Assembly (NCBI GenBank): GCA_025093985.1
Contig: JACAAK010000006.1
Span: 2,480,001 to 2,544,000 of the forward strand
Direction of reading: 5' to 3'
Length of the DNA: 64,000 nt
From: Calvatia gigantea
Lineage: Eukaryota > Basidiomycota > Agaricomycetes > Agaricales > Lycoperdaceae
Below the pieces are notes generated by a model that did no database searches, was not told the DNA's origin, and worked only from the letters and a program-made list of their open reading frames with translations. Positions 11,675 through 23,135 of the stretch are shown here, one piece after another (position 1 is the stretch's first letter; each line of letters starts with the position of its first letter). A program made the position numbers and the translations under genes.

Positions 11675-11710
11675 GCTGGGCACGGCGATGTTCGTCAAAG
11701 CAGATACCGA

Positions 11711-11718
11711 CTTTTATA
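11711..11718 (-). promoter_or_regulatory. TATA box of the GH5 gene
   Basis: TATAAAAG on the minus strand ends 37 nt upstream of the ATG at 11674, fitting a core promoter with a short 5' leader. Confidence 0.45.
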
Positions 11719-13292
11719 ACCTTGCAGAGGTTGTCGGCAGTGTTAGCGCTGGAACACCCCAACTCTTGGGCTCACCCCAATTATTGGCCCAAAAGGCCAG
11801 CGTTCATTAAGCTCTGGTGGGGTGAGGTTTCCGTGCTTCAACACTAGTCACTTGGATCTTGATCACTGTATTGAACGCTGCCCCGAACGCTGGCCCGAAG
11901 CCTTCAAGCGCCTCTCATTACACATCGTGACTCTCGCCTCATTCTATGCTCCCATCATCACGTTCGAGGCTGCGCGGTTCGTGTGCGATCACAGAAACAT
12001 GAACTACTTGAATTTGCCGGTTCCATCGGTCTTTCTAGGGCACGGCGTTTAGCGTTAAACTATCATAACGGGCGAAGGATAGTATGCTGGCAGGGCCGAC
12101 ACGTCCATCAGACGGCGAACGCATTCAGTTTGTGAGATGGCGGAACCCCATCTTGAGTGCCCAAGGGCGACAACGACCTGTCAATGGTTCTCAGCGAGAA
12201 GTAACCCAGTGGACGCTTTTCCCATCGATCTTCACCCCGTGATAGAGCAAATATACCGCCACGTAAATCGTGGAATCGAAGGTTTGAGCGTCCGACTAGC
12301 CTTTTTGCCTTTACTGAGCGGGGTGGTTGAGTTTAGTCTCCATGAGGCCGAGTCATCAGGTCTTGAGCGTTTCTAACAAGCGCGGGTGTGTTACCCTCAA
12401 GGCGAAAGCATTCAGCGTGGAAACCCTGAGTACCACGGTCTAGGTTTTGTGGTCAATTGTTTTCATTTCATTCCTCAATTGGTTTTAGGTAGGCTGCCGA
12501 ATAGGCAGAGGCATATGATAGCACCTGTGCAAATGAATGATCCTGTGTACATAAATCCCGCAACTCACCGAAAACTGCCGACCTTTCCCTCCTCACGCCA
12601 CAGCATGCACAGGATGGAGTGGAAATTCGTGTAAGTGACAGCTGGATTACACCGCAAAATTTGTGAGGGTCCAATACCATCGCCTGCATTGTCGCTTTAT
12701 TCATCCGCTTCATGGTTTGTCGAAGGAATGGGCGCACAATAAATGGAATATGCATTATATATAGCACACTAATTTTGGTGACCCACGGTGAAGTGTGGTG
12801 CGAGATACAAATGTTCGTCCAAACTGGGAGCTCATCCGAACTACGGGCAGGCGATGGTAAACACCAGGGCGTAATGTTCCTAAGGACGGTGTGAGATTGT
12901 TACCAGAGTGATCCCAAATAAGGAAATCATGTTCCGGGCAACGAAAAGAGAGGATGGGACGAAGGGGCGGAAACGGTGCATCAATGTATTGAATAAAGGA
13001 AATATGAACTTCTATCATCGAGTAGAATAGGAAGCCTGAATAGATTCAAACAGCGTAACATGTATGTATCTCACAAATGAATGATGCTCCGGTGCCCATG
13101 TGTTCGGCCGAAGTCCTTGTGTCGTCAAATTTGGCGTAGCGTACTTACAAGCGCTCAAACGCTCGGCTAAATGGCTTCATTATTGGTGTCAAGAAGGCGG
13201 TTAACAAGCAACATGTTCGACACCTGGTTCTGGTAGGATACGTACTATAATTGAGGAAAAATACACTCAACTATACAAGAGTGGAACTAGAT
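11719..13292. other. Long region without a recognised gene
   Basis: Open frames here (for example 11822-12052 on + and 12755-13018 on -) are short, lack domain signatures and do not splice into longer products by eye. The part next to 11.7 kb is the GH5 promoter side. Confidence 0.4.
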
Positions 13293-13520
13293 CTAGACTT
13301 CCGTATTCAAGGACTCGATGCCGCCCTTGGCGTACTTCGTAATGTTCGGGATGATCAGCAACAGATACGTCTTCGGCCAAGTATCCATCCCAAATTGTTC
13401 TCTCGAGTTCCCGTCCAACATGTAGTATGTTTATGCCTTCGTGGTTTCCGAATTGTCGCCTTGATATATGGCGAACGCCGTCCTTCGCGTGCAATCCGTT
13501 ATCCAACCATGAAGTGCACT
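13293..13520 (-). pseudogene. Unidentified coding remnant
   Basis: One minus-strand frame reads LHGWITDCTRRTAFAIYQGD, then after an in-frame TAA continues YYMLDGNSREQFGMDTWPKT, YLLLIIPNITKYAKGGIES and ends LNTEV before TAG at 13295-13293. The two sides look like one protein in the same frame, so the TAA may lie in a short intron or mark decay. Further upstream the frame is lost. No family was recognised. Confidence 0.3.
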
Positions 13521-14011
13521 CAAACCTTGGGATCCGAACAGAAGCAGAAAGACAGCTTAAGATCTGCGTGGTCGCTCTTCGGATTTTAATGAGCGCTTAT
13601 GGGAGGCAGCTTTCAATGCCCCCAATCTACGGAATCAGAACCATTGTGTGACGGTACAAGCATGGTCCGGGGAACCAACATAGAGGACTCTTGAAAGGAT
13701 CCCCAAACTAATTTAGAAAACTCATGTGTAATCCTCATGTTCAAGACCGCCCCCGTAACTCTACCATAGGGTTTGGGGTGCAGGACCCTCGTGCACGCGT
13801 CTGAGCTGTTATGCTTCCATTCCCTAACCATTCAAGATACATCCGCTCATATCGCCTAAGCCTTGTATGTGGTACTGCGCAAGTACACGAAACCACAACC
13901 GGGACAAGTCAAGTTCACTCGGCGTGGCTGGCTTATAAACAGATTCGCATCGCTCGAACCATGACCCAATACTCCTGAATACCAGTGCGAAAATTCCCCC
14001 AAATTCTTCGT
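13521..14011. other. Intergenic region
   Basis: Presumed promoter region of the membrane-protein gene that starts at 14012. Overlapping minus-strand open frames (13824-14171) have no domain signature. Confidence 0.4.
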
Positions 14012-16282
14012 ATGGATCCCAAACCGCAGTTCCCCCGCCAGCCGACTTCCGCGACCCTCGGTGAACCAGATTCCTTTGGGCCTGAGGAGAAAGAAATTTC
14101 TCCAGAACCCCCCACAAATGCCCCAGACAATCCACGAGAACACGAGGACAATGGTGAAGGACCCACTTCACAGCCTAGTAGGTTGGCAAAGTCTTTATCA
14201 CCGTAGCCTACTCATGCGCGGATACCAGCATGGAAATCCTCCCCTCTTGACCGCAGGATCTATGATATCTCCTTGTTAGTCGGAATCATCATCATGCTAT
14301 CGTGGCCTTGGATATTCTGGGGGGTGGTGTTTCACGTGAAAGGCATACAGATGAATGATAACCTGGCGAGGGTAGTAACGGACCACCCCCACAGCACCAA
14401 CTTCTTTGTCACTCTCGTCGGCAATCTCATCTGCCTCGTAGTTGACATTCTCTTCTCGTTCTCTGTCATTCGTTTCGCCCAGGAATGGGTGACAGTCGCT
14501 GAAGAGGTTACTGTCTTCCACGTCTCCCTACTATCTGCGTTTAGGCACCAATCCTGGCCATGGGGCCTAAAGGACCTGAAGACCGTTCTCGGGCGAAATA
14601 AGTGGTTGCCTGTGGTGCTGGCCGGGACTTGCATTGCCGCTTTCACTTTTGTCCCGTCGAGTGCTACCAGTCTGTTAGCTCCAGCCCCATTTAATAAAAC
14701 AGTATCACTCACTGGAACCGAACTCGACTTCTCATCGACTACCAGCGAGTGCGTCCAATTCCTCAACGAGCATCCCTTCTCCAATAATTGTGACTGGCAG
14801 GTGAGTTTGACATCCCTGGAGCACTAACGATCCGCCAACCCTGAATACGGTCCATTTCAGGTGCACAAAGGTGTTCCATACACCAGCTGTCTGGGTCAGA
14901 ATCAATTAGTGGATGTACTGGAATCGGGCCGCGGTAATGTCAGTAGTGAATCCTGTCCGACATTTCAATCCGCCTTACGAGTCATTTTCGCAGATACTTT
15001 CACTCCTGTCAAATAACTCGCAAAGCCTCACTTTCAGCCAGCTTGGTAATGACGATGGCTTACATTTTCTTGGACCCCTACGAGGAATTTTGCCGTTAGG
15101 TCCTAATGGTGTCCCTGCCTTTGACACGCTTCGTCCCTCTCCCGTCTCCGACCCCAAAGCGAGAGCAGCGATGCTTTCATACAACTACACACTCGAACAC
15201 CAGGGCCTCAGCAGCAACATCACCTGTATCTACGATACAGAGAGCCCTATCACATTTGGCCGGGTTGACCCATTGACAAACCTAGCCCTCCAGTACAATG
15301 GGACCTGCGAAGGTCAAGCGGACGTTCTCAACAGCAACAACGTCCGGACATTCGTCTCGGTCAATGCTGAGAATGGTTTGGGCTACTGGGCGTGCAAGTC
15401 GCCACCCGACTCACAGCAAGATCAATCATATTATGTCTACTTACGTGGGCGAGCAAACTACACGGAGTCCATCGGAAATATCACCTGCACCGTATCTCCG
15501 ATAAAACCGGCGGTATTCCCGGTTACGTACCAGTCACAACCCAGGATCTTTTCTGTCAAGGAACCAGTTTCGATCGGCTCGGCCACATACCCCCGGCTGA
15601 TAGAGTACGCTCTTGTTGCACTCGGGGGCGTCGTCCGAGAGTCTCAGAATTGGGAGGCTAATCTGGTCGCTGAATCCGTCATCACCTTTGCCGTCAAGTC
15701 GTTTGGATTAAAGCCTTACGAGCGAACTCCTGATCATCTACGCTTGTATGGGGCGATGATCCAAGGCATGCTAGAGTATGAGGTTCGCTTATTGACTTTT
15801 TTCCTGGTTCTTTTCCTGATCTTTGATTCGCAGGCCGCATATATCCGATTGATTTATTCAACAGTTGAGAACCCCCCTGCGTCGTGTATTCGTGCAGTAG
15901 GAGGGACAACAACATACAAGGTCATGGGCTGGTTCGCCAAGATCGAGCATATTGGATTCCTAATGCCGATGACGCTCATTAACCTCTCCTCCTTAGTTAT
16001 CATTGCCGCAGTTTTGGCCATGGCCAAAGGGGAGGCGTATGGGTTCGACCCTCTCGATACTCGGCCACTCTTAGCCGCGAATGCCGCGGGAGGTCAAGTG
16101 CCCGAGGGGCTTGATGATCCGGTTGTTTATCTGAGTCGCAAGGAGGTGCGTGGTTGTTCTGTAATCATGATCCCAGTCCTATACTGAGTTCCTGCACTGA
16201 CCGACAGGCTGTGGCGAATGCGCAAGCCAGATTCTCTGAGAATCTTCCGCCTGTCTCGGGCGTTATTGGGGAATTTATTTAG
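14012..16282 (+). CDS. Large multi-pass membrane protein with an exposed glycosylated domain (6 exons)
   Basis: Exons: 14012-14181, 14257-14800, 14861-14938, 14994-15782, 15834-16145, 16208-16282; all joins keep frame. The first exon encodes a Pro/Glu-rich, disordered tail. Hydrophobic spans follow (LLVGIIIMLSWPWIFWGVVF; FFVTLVGNLICLVVDILFSF; WLPVVLAGTCIAAFTFV), then a roughly 380-residue domain rich in N-x-S/T sites (NYTLEHQ, NITCIYD, NGTCEGQ, NYTESIGNITC) and paired Cys, and a final span (FLMPMTLINLSSLVIIAAVLA) before a short tail. This layout occurs in a widespread uncharacterised Agaricomycete membrane family. No enzymatic motif was seen and the function is unknown. Confidence 0.7.
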
Positions 16283-16479
16283 ACAAACTAATGCCACTCC
16301 CCAGTTGCTTTAATCACGCAGTAGTTCCACTTCCACCCTTCTTAACACATACTGTCATGTCTTATGAAAGACATCAGATCAAGCTTCACTTCGTCCGTTG
16401 CCGAACCGTAGTATTTCTCCCTTTTTTGCGACCCTCGGCTTCTGTATCCAGTAGCACCTTGCATATCAAACATGCATTT

Positions 16480-16620
16480 ACGAGCCTCAGTCGAAAGAAG
16501 CTTGTCAGGCTACACCAGGACGATTGCGTCGCATCTTGGAATTCACTTGGGGCTTTGGAAAACCCACGCGCAAAATAATGGTCAGTGTCTCCCCGCTCCT
16601 CTCGTATATCAAAAATTCCT
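16480..16620. repeat. Diverged repeat, copy 1 (partner at 19165-19310)
   Basis: Shared segments with the partner, in the same order and orientation, include ACACCAGGACGAT / GCACCAGGACTGAT, GGCTTTGGAAAA / GAGCTTTGGAAAA and CCTCTCGTATATCAAAAATT / CTTTCTCGTACACCAAAATT. The two copies flank the small gene at 17.2-17.5 kb and the ATG13-like pseudogene, so the block between them may have arisen by duplication or insertion. Confidence 0.55.
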
Positions 16621-17003
16621 CCCTCAGTAAGTCAATTCCAGGGTGAGGCCGCTTACGGTCTTCGGAAACGGAGGGCCCGCCGCAAGGGGGTGGTTGGACT
16701 GATCGCGATTGTGCCCATTGATTCCGGAATGAAGCCGTTCTGTATGCTTGAGAGTTTGCAGCGTGACGGGGAGAGGACAGAGCGACCTCTCTTGATCCAT
16801 GAGACAGCCTGAGCCAGTACCGACCTACCGTGATCAGAGACACAAAGCGATTGACCGGGCCTTCCATCCCGTTTTTAAACGGATCAGGCCGGTTCATGTT
16901 GGAATATAGGTAGACTTCCGTTATCTTTTTCTTACAGTAGATAATCACTTCGCTATCACGTGACATCACACTCATTCGCTGGCCTCATACCTTGCACACC
17001 CTC

Positions 17004-17132
17004 AGTCTCGTTCCACGTCGACTGAGGGTAAGCAAACCATCGTTCTCCATTGTACACACTAGCTAACTCATTCCGTAGTCTATCCTAGGTAATTACACAA
17101 TCTAATAAAGTCTCGTTCCACGTCGACTGAGG
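17004..17132. repeat. Pair of 24-bp direct repeats 105 bp apart
   Basis: AGTCTCGTTCCACGTCGACT followed by GAGG occurs at 17004-17027 and again at 17109-17132. A second shared unit, GTCTATCCTAG, follows each copy at different spacing. It looks like a local tandem duplication that has since lost material. Confidence 0.7.
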
Positions 17133-17168
17133 TCTATCCTAGCCCTGCGCGTCATATCTTTCCTTTAG

Positions 17169-17518
17169 TTCATCCTATGACCCATTCTTTCACAACCTCG
17201 CTGCCCTATATCCGGACATAGGAGGAAACTGGGAAGCCAGTATCCTGGGAATCGGCGACGACAATCAAGGTATGAAAACCTGAAACCTTCACACAGGATG
17301 CTACTTGTTCGGAATCTCCCCCCTTCCCTTCCACTTTCACCTCTTTCTACTGGTCACTACAATCCTTGAACTAACGTCGGTGGTTTCTACTGTTTTAAGC
17401 CTTAGCATCTCTTTGGTTATCCGGCATCTCCCAGATAGCGTGGTGTAAGGCTGCAGACGAAGTTCCATCGGGCGCTAAACTACCCGAACCGTCCATATAT
17501 CACGATCGAGTAGGTTGA
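17169..17518 (+). CDS. Small unidentified two-exon gene or gene tail
   Basis: Two pieces splice in frame: 17169-17269 (SSYDPFFHNLAALYPDIGGN, then WEASILGIGDDN) and 17400-17518 (ALASLWLSGISQIAWCKAAD, then EVPSGAKLPEPS and stop at 17516-17518). A TTTAG acceptor precedes the first piece, so there should be at least one upstream exon, which I could not place. The composition is clearly protein-like and neither piece contains a stop. No family was recognised. It lies just upstream of the ATG13-like pseudogene on the same strand. Confidence 0.4.
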
Positions 17519-17654
17519 GGGACTCAGCTACGCCAGAAAAAGGCGCAACCTTTGAAAAGGCCGCAGGACGTGGTTTATTCCACAAGTAGTGGCGATGGAA
17601 TCGCGAGGAGTTGCGTTTCTATGTGGATGATAAGATAAGATGTGACCTTAACCC

Positions 17655-19112
17655 GTGGGGCAGCAGCAGAAGACGGACCGGATGGCTTACCACTTCTACG
17701 CTAAACTCTTCTCTCTAATACACCATGCACGCGTCACAGCGGACGCACAATCAACCCTCAGGCCTCAGGCCAGTTAACGACCAGCCCCACTTGACACACC
17801 CCTTCGTAGTTTGACCTCGAGTCGCCAGACTCTGACCTGTTCACGAGAAGCATTGAGCCGGCCTCCCAGTAGTGGGAATTAAGGAACTGAACGAGGGCAT
17901 CACTGAGCGATTTATTCTCCCCTCCAAAGCCGGTGCTTTGTGGCCTAGTAGTTCTCTCAGAGACCCATTATTCCGTCTCCGCAAGGAGAGTGTTAATCCT
18001 CATACCACCGCTGGACGTTTGGACCCTCTTCACCTGCGTCCACCCATCCAAGACCAAAACACTCTCATCCCCTTCTAACACCTTCCCATCCGTCTCAGTA
18101 CGTACAAGGCGATGGTGGACCCTCCTCACTCTCAAACCAGACTAACATCCCTCCCCATCCCCGTCACAACGACCCACTCACCACTATCGACGACGACTAA
18201 CCTCGCTCTCGGCGGCCAACCATCTTCAGTCCCCAGCACCCATTCACAACCTCACGCCCGACAAGCTTCTTTAAGAGGAGGTGCCCCGAGTAGTAGACCG
18301 CCTCCTTCGCCCATCATTACTTGTTCCACGGAGAGGGAGAGAGAGCAGGATGAGTTCTTTATCAACCATGTCCACTGCTGAAGGTGAACGTAAAGTCTGA
18401 ACGTGCGTTGTCAGCTATAACGGGTACCACCACATTCCTGGAACACAAGGTGACAGAGCTGGAGCTGGGGCTGGATCGAGTCCGTTTCCAGTATCTGGAC
18501 GTAAATGGTACTCGAGAAGGTTTAGGAAACGCTACCTTATGGGGAGTGCAGGAGAGGACGGGCGGAGCGGGGGAAGGTGCCGCTAGGGAGTGCCGCGACA
18601 GGTGGACAATGGAGTAGGCAGTAGGAGGTACAGGTGCAGGGGGTACTAAAGGGAGGGGACGAGAACGGGGGGACAGCTGAAATTAAACCTGGTGAGCAGT
18701 CCTCACTTTTTGCATTTTGAGTCTTGACACACTTTCTAAAAATCTGTATAATTAACCACCAATTAGCCGACACTTGCCTCTTAGTGAAGACGGAGGCGAC
18801 ATACCCATCTTCGTTCAAGAAATCGACGCTCGTAAACCCCTCATTGGACGTGCAGGGAAGTACTCCTTGGCGTATCCCAGGTTCGCTCTTGCCCTTGCCT
18901 CCGTATTTCCAAAGGGCTCCCTCTTCAAGCCGCCCACACTTCCCATTCACGTCCACGATCCCATTCAAGGTCGCGTCCTGATTCTTGCACACGCACGACG
19001 ACAAGAGAGAGAGGGCGAATCAAGGTTGAGGTCGCCTGCCGATTCGTCCACCACGAGCAGGGCAAGGGAACCGTTAGGCATGTTACCTGGTATTTTCACC
19101 CTTGTTTTATGA
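17655..19112 (+). pseudogene. Degraded ATG13-like copy 1
   Basis: This is a broken copy of the minus-strand ATG13 gene at 24.9-28.8 kb. Matching pieces, in order, are QQQKTDRMAYHFYAKLFSLI, ITERFILPSKAGALWPSSS, STTTNLALGGQPSSVPSTHS, PPPSPIITCSTERERE and DIPIFVQEIDARKPLIGRAG. The HORMA-domain part between the first and second pieces is missing, and the pieces lie in different frames with stops between them. Its last section (18774-19112) stays open for 112 codons and keeps an ancestral frame (SRAREPLGMLPGI) that is out of phase in the long copy. It runs convergent to NACHT-kinase copy B, whose 3' end is about 270 bp away. Confidence 0.75.
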
Positions 19113-19164
19113 TCTTCTCCTTTAGTGCCCGGTAGTATCTCACTTGGAAATCAATTATGCGTTC

Positions 19165-19310
19165 ACTGAACCTCAACCGAAAAACCTTGTTGCATTGCAC
19201 CAGGACTGATAACGTCACATCTGGGATTTCACTTCGGAGCTTTGGAAAATAGACGCGCTAAATTGGCCAAGTGTCTCTTTGCCTTTCTCGTACACCAAAA
19301 TTACATCGGC
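19165..19310. repeat. Diverged repeat, copy 2 (partner at 16480-16620)
   Basis: It lies between the ATG13-like copy 1 and the 3' end of NACHT-kinase copy B. See the partner entry for the shared segments. Confidence 0.55.
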
Positions 19311-19378
19311 GCGGCTCTCAGTCATTGAAAGTTCAACTATGGATAGGTAAGTTTGTATGATGACAACGTTCGGGCCGT

Positions 19379-20872
19379 TCAACTCACAAAGTCCATCAAG
19401 AACATTCTTTCTTCGCTAACCCGTATTGCTGTCCAAGTATGTTTCGGCCTCCAAAACCCATCTTGGGCAGACTGAGCCTTCGGGAGTAAGGGTATGTTCC
19501 TGGGAAGACGCTTGATGACCTCATCCACGGTAGGTCGATCGCTTGGGTTAGAACTCCAGCAATCTTGCATGACCTCCCAAATGCCGTCTGTAAGTTCACG
19601 TGCCGTCTCGTGCCTGGGTTTCTTTGGCGTATTTCCTTTCGCCTTTGCTACGGTGACCTGGACCTCATTGGGGATTTCGGGGAAAGGAAATTTGCCGGTA
19701 AATATTTTCACCATGACACCGATTATTAACAAAAACAGCGGAGGAACCGGGAAATTTACCTCAAACATTGTACACGCCAGTGAATACACATCACTCGAAG
19801 ACCGCCGGAATACTGAATCACCCCTCAGAAATTCTGGAGCATACCACCTGATTATGCCACTGCCTTGGAGTGAAAGCGATCTGAATTTATGTGGGTCAAT
19901 CACTGGACGACACTCCGAAATCCGCGAGGCATGCAGAACCATCATGCTTGATAAGGACGTTGGCCTATGGATCTCGTCAAGCTCTGATCGGGACAAAAAT
20001 TTCCTAAACCCTGTCCTTACTGCTCTGAGATCACCATGCATGATGTGACGCTGGTGTAGGTACCGAAAAAGGCCCACAAAATTGATTGTCTTATCGTATC
20101 GTCAGTCTGACCAGGGGGGCTCATTAACTAAATAAAAGTCGGATCACGCTCTGCCCGACTCTAGAAGAAAATTTCATACTTATTTGGAGGATGTCAAGAA
20201 CCCGTTGGGCATTGGCACCAGTTGCCTTGAGAAGCATCTCATACCCATGTTTGGAGTTGAGAACTCGCGTTTGTAGGAGATCGATGATATCTTTAATGGA
20301 GGCTTGAGTGGGGCTGTCGAATAGGCCCCCATTTTCTGTCGCGGATTTCATTACTGCGCCGGCGGCTCTTGTCTCTCGCACGGAGGGGTCTGTATCAACT
20401 ATGTACCTAAATGAACGCAAGTAGGTTCATCTCGGCCTGGGCTTTCTTCAGGTCGATAGAAAACTTCCCACTTCGAATGGGATTGGCTGAGGATAGTCCT
20501 CAAATGATGTGTGGTAAAACTGTAAGTGACCTCCATGTACATCTTCGGGTGGAGGGACATAAGCCACTGAATGGAGCTTTCGCAGCGCGACATAGAAGCT
20601 ACTTTGGTCGATGTTCAAGAAACTACAAAGAGTCTGGACTGGAAATGTGCCAAAACGGGAGGAACTTAGTACGAAGTGGAACTCTAATATCGCTTTTGTC
20701 ACTGGGATAACATCATCCGGTATGTCGGCAAGGATATTGGAGTAAAATAGATCAAGGGGCTCGAGTGGATTGTTCATACCAACCCGGTGGGCATTCTGCA
20801 TGAAGTCCAGCAAGGTGACAAGACGTGCCATCGGGTCTGCGTATGCGGGATCACCGAGATATTCACCGCATC
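19379..20872 (-). pseudogene. NACHT-kinase gene copy B, 5'-truncated and internally deleted
   Basis: Homology to copies A and D starts abruptly at about 20872 (EYLGDPAYADPMARLVTLLD), so the P-loop half of the NACHT domain is absent. The post-NACHT helical region is kept (ANPM-like motif, LDLFYSNILADIPDDVIPVT, FLNIDQSSFYVALRKLHS). Near 20100 the linker joins directly to the kinase catalytic loop (FRYLHQRHIMHGDLRA), so the ATP-binding N-lobe with its Gly-loop and Lys has been deleted. The C-lobe follows (IIRWYAPEFL, SSDVYSLACTMFEV, PSDRPTVDEVIKRLP) and ends FLMDFVS before TGA. The catalytic Asp is still present (HGD). It cannot make a working protein; whether it is transcribed is unknown. Confidence 0.8.
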
Positions 20873-21069
20873 TTATTGTTTGTTGAAGGATAGAATTGCG
20901 GAGAGTTCATTATATCACGAATCTTGCCTTCCTGCGGTCATTTGAGTACTTAACTGCAGAATGAAGATTACCGAACGTTGAAAAACCGCGTACAGGAAAC
21001 AGTCACCCGATCGTTGTAGGTCGACTCAGTCGAATTCATATATTACCCTATCAAGGATACAAGCGGTGC

Positions 21070-23135
21070 TCAATGCTCACAAAGAGAGATAGTCAAACTA
21101 TTGAAGTTTTTGGTTTGATAATCAACAACAAATGCCTTTCTTTCCACCATCAACTCCTCCCTCAACTGTTTCGCACGTTCCAGGCTGATCGGGAAATCAT
21201 CAACATTCTTGACGACCTTGTCCCTCAGCTCAACGGGCAGCTTCGCCAACACATTGCTGCTCGAAGTCCACTGTCCTTCCCCACCAATCACGCTGTTGAC
21301 AGGGGATATTGGCCGTGGAGATGATCCTGATATTGGGATCAACGAGGAACAATGCGAGTATCTTCCGGTGGCCGGGCTTGGTCGGGTCTGCGAGTTTGAA
21401 AGGTTGAACTTGGTGTTGAAGGACATTGGGGAAGGTGACGACCCTGCCTTCGCGGGCTTCCACGCTACCGACCACTTGAACGGCGGGACCTTCGTTTTCA
21501 AGGCCGTAGATAGTCTCCAGCCAAGCCCAATCCGATTGTTCGTAAGGAATCTCCTCTTCCAATTCCGTGACATCAGAGGGCTGCCTGAAAGCCAGGTGGC
21601 TGGGAGTAATGTTCTCGTTGTCGTAGTAGTAGATGGCAGTAGCGCAGATATGTTCGTTCTGCGGAAAGCATGAGCCGTGGAACGTGAAGTATCGTCATAC
21701 TGTACCATTTGCCCTTCGACGTGCCACGTACCCCCTTCATATTCGGGTTTTTCGGGAGTAAGATGGATGTTGGCGAGCTTGACGATAATTTGCAGGCCAG
21801 TAGTGCCGTAATTTGCCTTCAGATTGACGTTTCCTTTTCCATTGTCGTCATGGTCCTTTTTGGAGGCGGCATCCGTTCCGTCAGCTTCCGCGATCTGTGT
21901 CACTGGTCGAACGAAGGGTGGAGGGTTAGGGCGAACGATGAATTCGCTCTTCCTAAGGTTTTTCCAATCCTCCTGCCGACTCCAGAAATCATATTTGTCT
22001 TCACCATCCAATTGTTGCGGTCCATTCTTTTTGGTATAATCGTCCAAGTCGCCATAGTCGACATCTTTATATTCAATGCGGCGGGGGGTGTCCAAGTTAC
22101 GCAAGGGGGTCAGAGTCGCATTCCACAGCGGGATAACCTTCCCAATGATTTTCTCAATTATACCGTACAGACCTTCGTGGTCATGCGGATGGAGGTTGTT
22201 GATATAGCTAACAATCCTACGAATGGTGTTGGTCAATGAATAATCGCTTGCTCCCCGTTCAAGAGCTCACTTTGGGGTATCGCCTGAGATGTCTACATCA
22301 CATGGGAGCCACTGGAATTTCCTGCTGTAGACAAAACGTGTCGCCGAATATATTTTGATGTTTGCTTGATCTTCTGGAGGCTCTGGGATAACCTCCCCTT
22401 GGCCGCAACGGGAAATACAATCTCCAATGCTAACAGTCCCCTTATCGAGGATGCGGGACAAGCCGTAGATGAGAGGGAACAGAGAGGGATGGACAAGGTC
22501 AAGCACCTTATCGTCGGAACCGGGGTGCCAGTCTTGCTTGTGGGCGGGGACGTCCTCGAGTGTAGCAACTGCTGCTTTGAGAGCGACCTGCAACTCGGTT
22601 GGAATGGCGCCATCGGACTTGATCACATCTCCATTGTAGACGCTAAGGAAACCTGTTTTCGCGTAGATCCCCGCTGTGTATTTGAGTTCGTCGATGCAAT
22701 AATCTGCCATCTCCTGCGTGAAATCGGCACCATTACTTTGGAGTGCTTCTACCTTCCACTTTTGTGTGATCGTTTCGTCGGAAATCTTGGGGAACGAGAC
22801 GCTAAGCAATGAGATCACACTGTACTATTACTAGCACGTACTTTATGTTCCCAGTCGCGTTTGTCAGTGATTTGGTTCATGAATTGAAGCATTGCGATCT
22901 CGCGTCGAGTGAGCGCAGGCATGCTGTGAAGGACGCGTTGTCACCATCGGAACAGTCTCCTAACGCGTACAATGAGGGCATTCACGTACCGAGCCTTCCA
23001 CTCCCGATCATCTAAATCCATGTTTGGATCAAGAGCATTTGGGAAAAGTGCGCTCTCCCCATTATCGCCTGTTGGATCCTGGTTCAACGGCAGTCCGAAA
23101 CCTGGTAGTGGCGGAGGCTGAGAGATCGTTGGCAT
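21070..23135 (-). CDS. DUF4246 family protein, copy 1 (5 exons, one apparent frameshift)
   Basis: Exons: 23135-22990, 22923-22842, 22785-22271, 22216-21706, 21658-21070. The conserved DUF4246 blocks are all present: LTRREIAMLQFMNQITDKRDWEHK, YCIDELKYTAG, WHPGSDDKVLDLVHPSLFPL, ISRCGQGEVIPEPPED, VSYINNLHPHDHEGLYGII, IIVKLANIHLTPEKPEYEGG, NEHICATAIYYYDNENITPS, FPNVLQHQVQPFKLADPTKP and ILALFLVDPNIRIISTANIP. A single extra base near 21268-21269 shifts the last 60 codons, so translation would stop at 21230; the paralogue at 34-36 kb lacks this base and continues in the frame that ends ISLCEH at 21070. The biochemical role of DUF4246 proteins is unknown. The gene lies just upstream of NACHT-kinase copy B on the same strand. 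Confidence 0.8.

Larger units (their letters stand above)
16283..17168. other. Region with repeats and no clear gene
   Basis: It holds a diverged repeat (16480-16620) shared with 19165-19310 and a 24-bp direct repeat pair at 17004 and 17109. A minus-strand open frame at 16505-16975 has no domain signature. Part of this stretch may carry upstream exons of the small gene at 17169. Confidence 0.4.
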
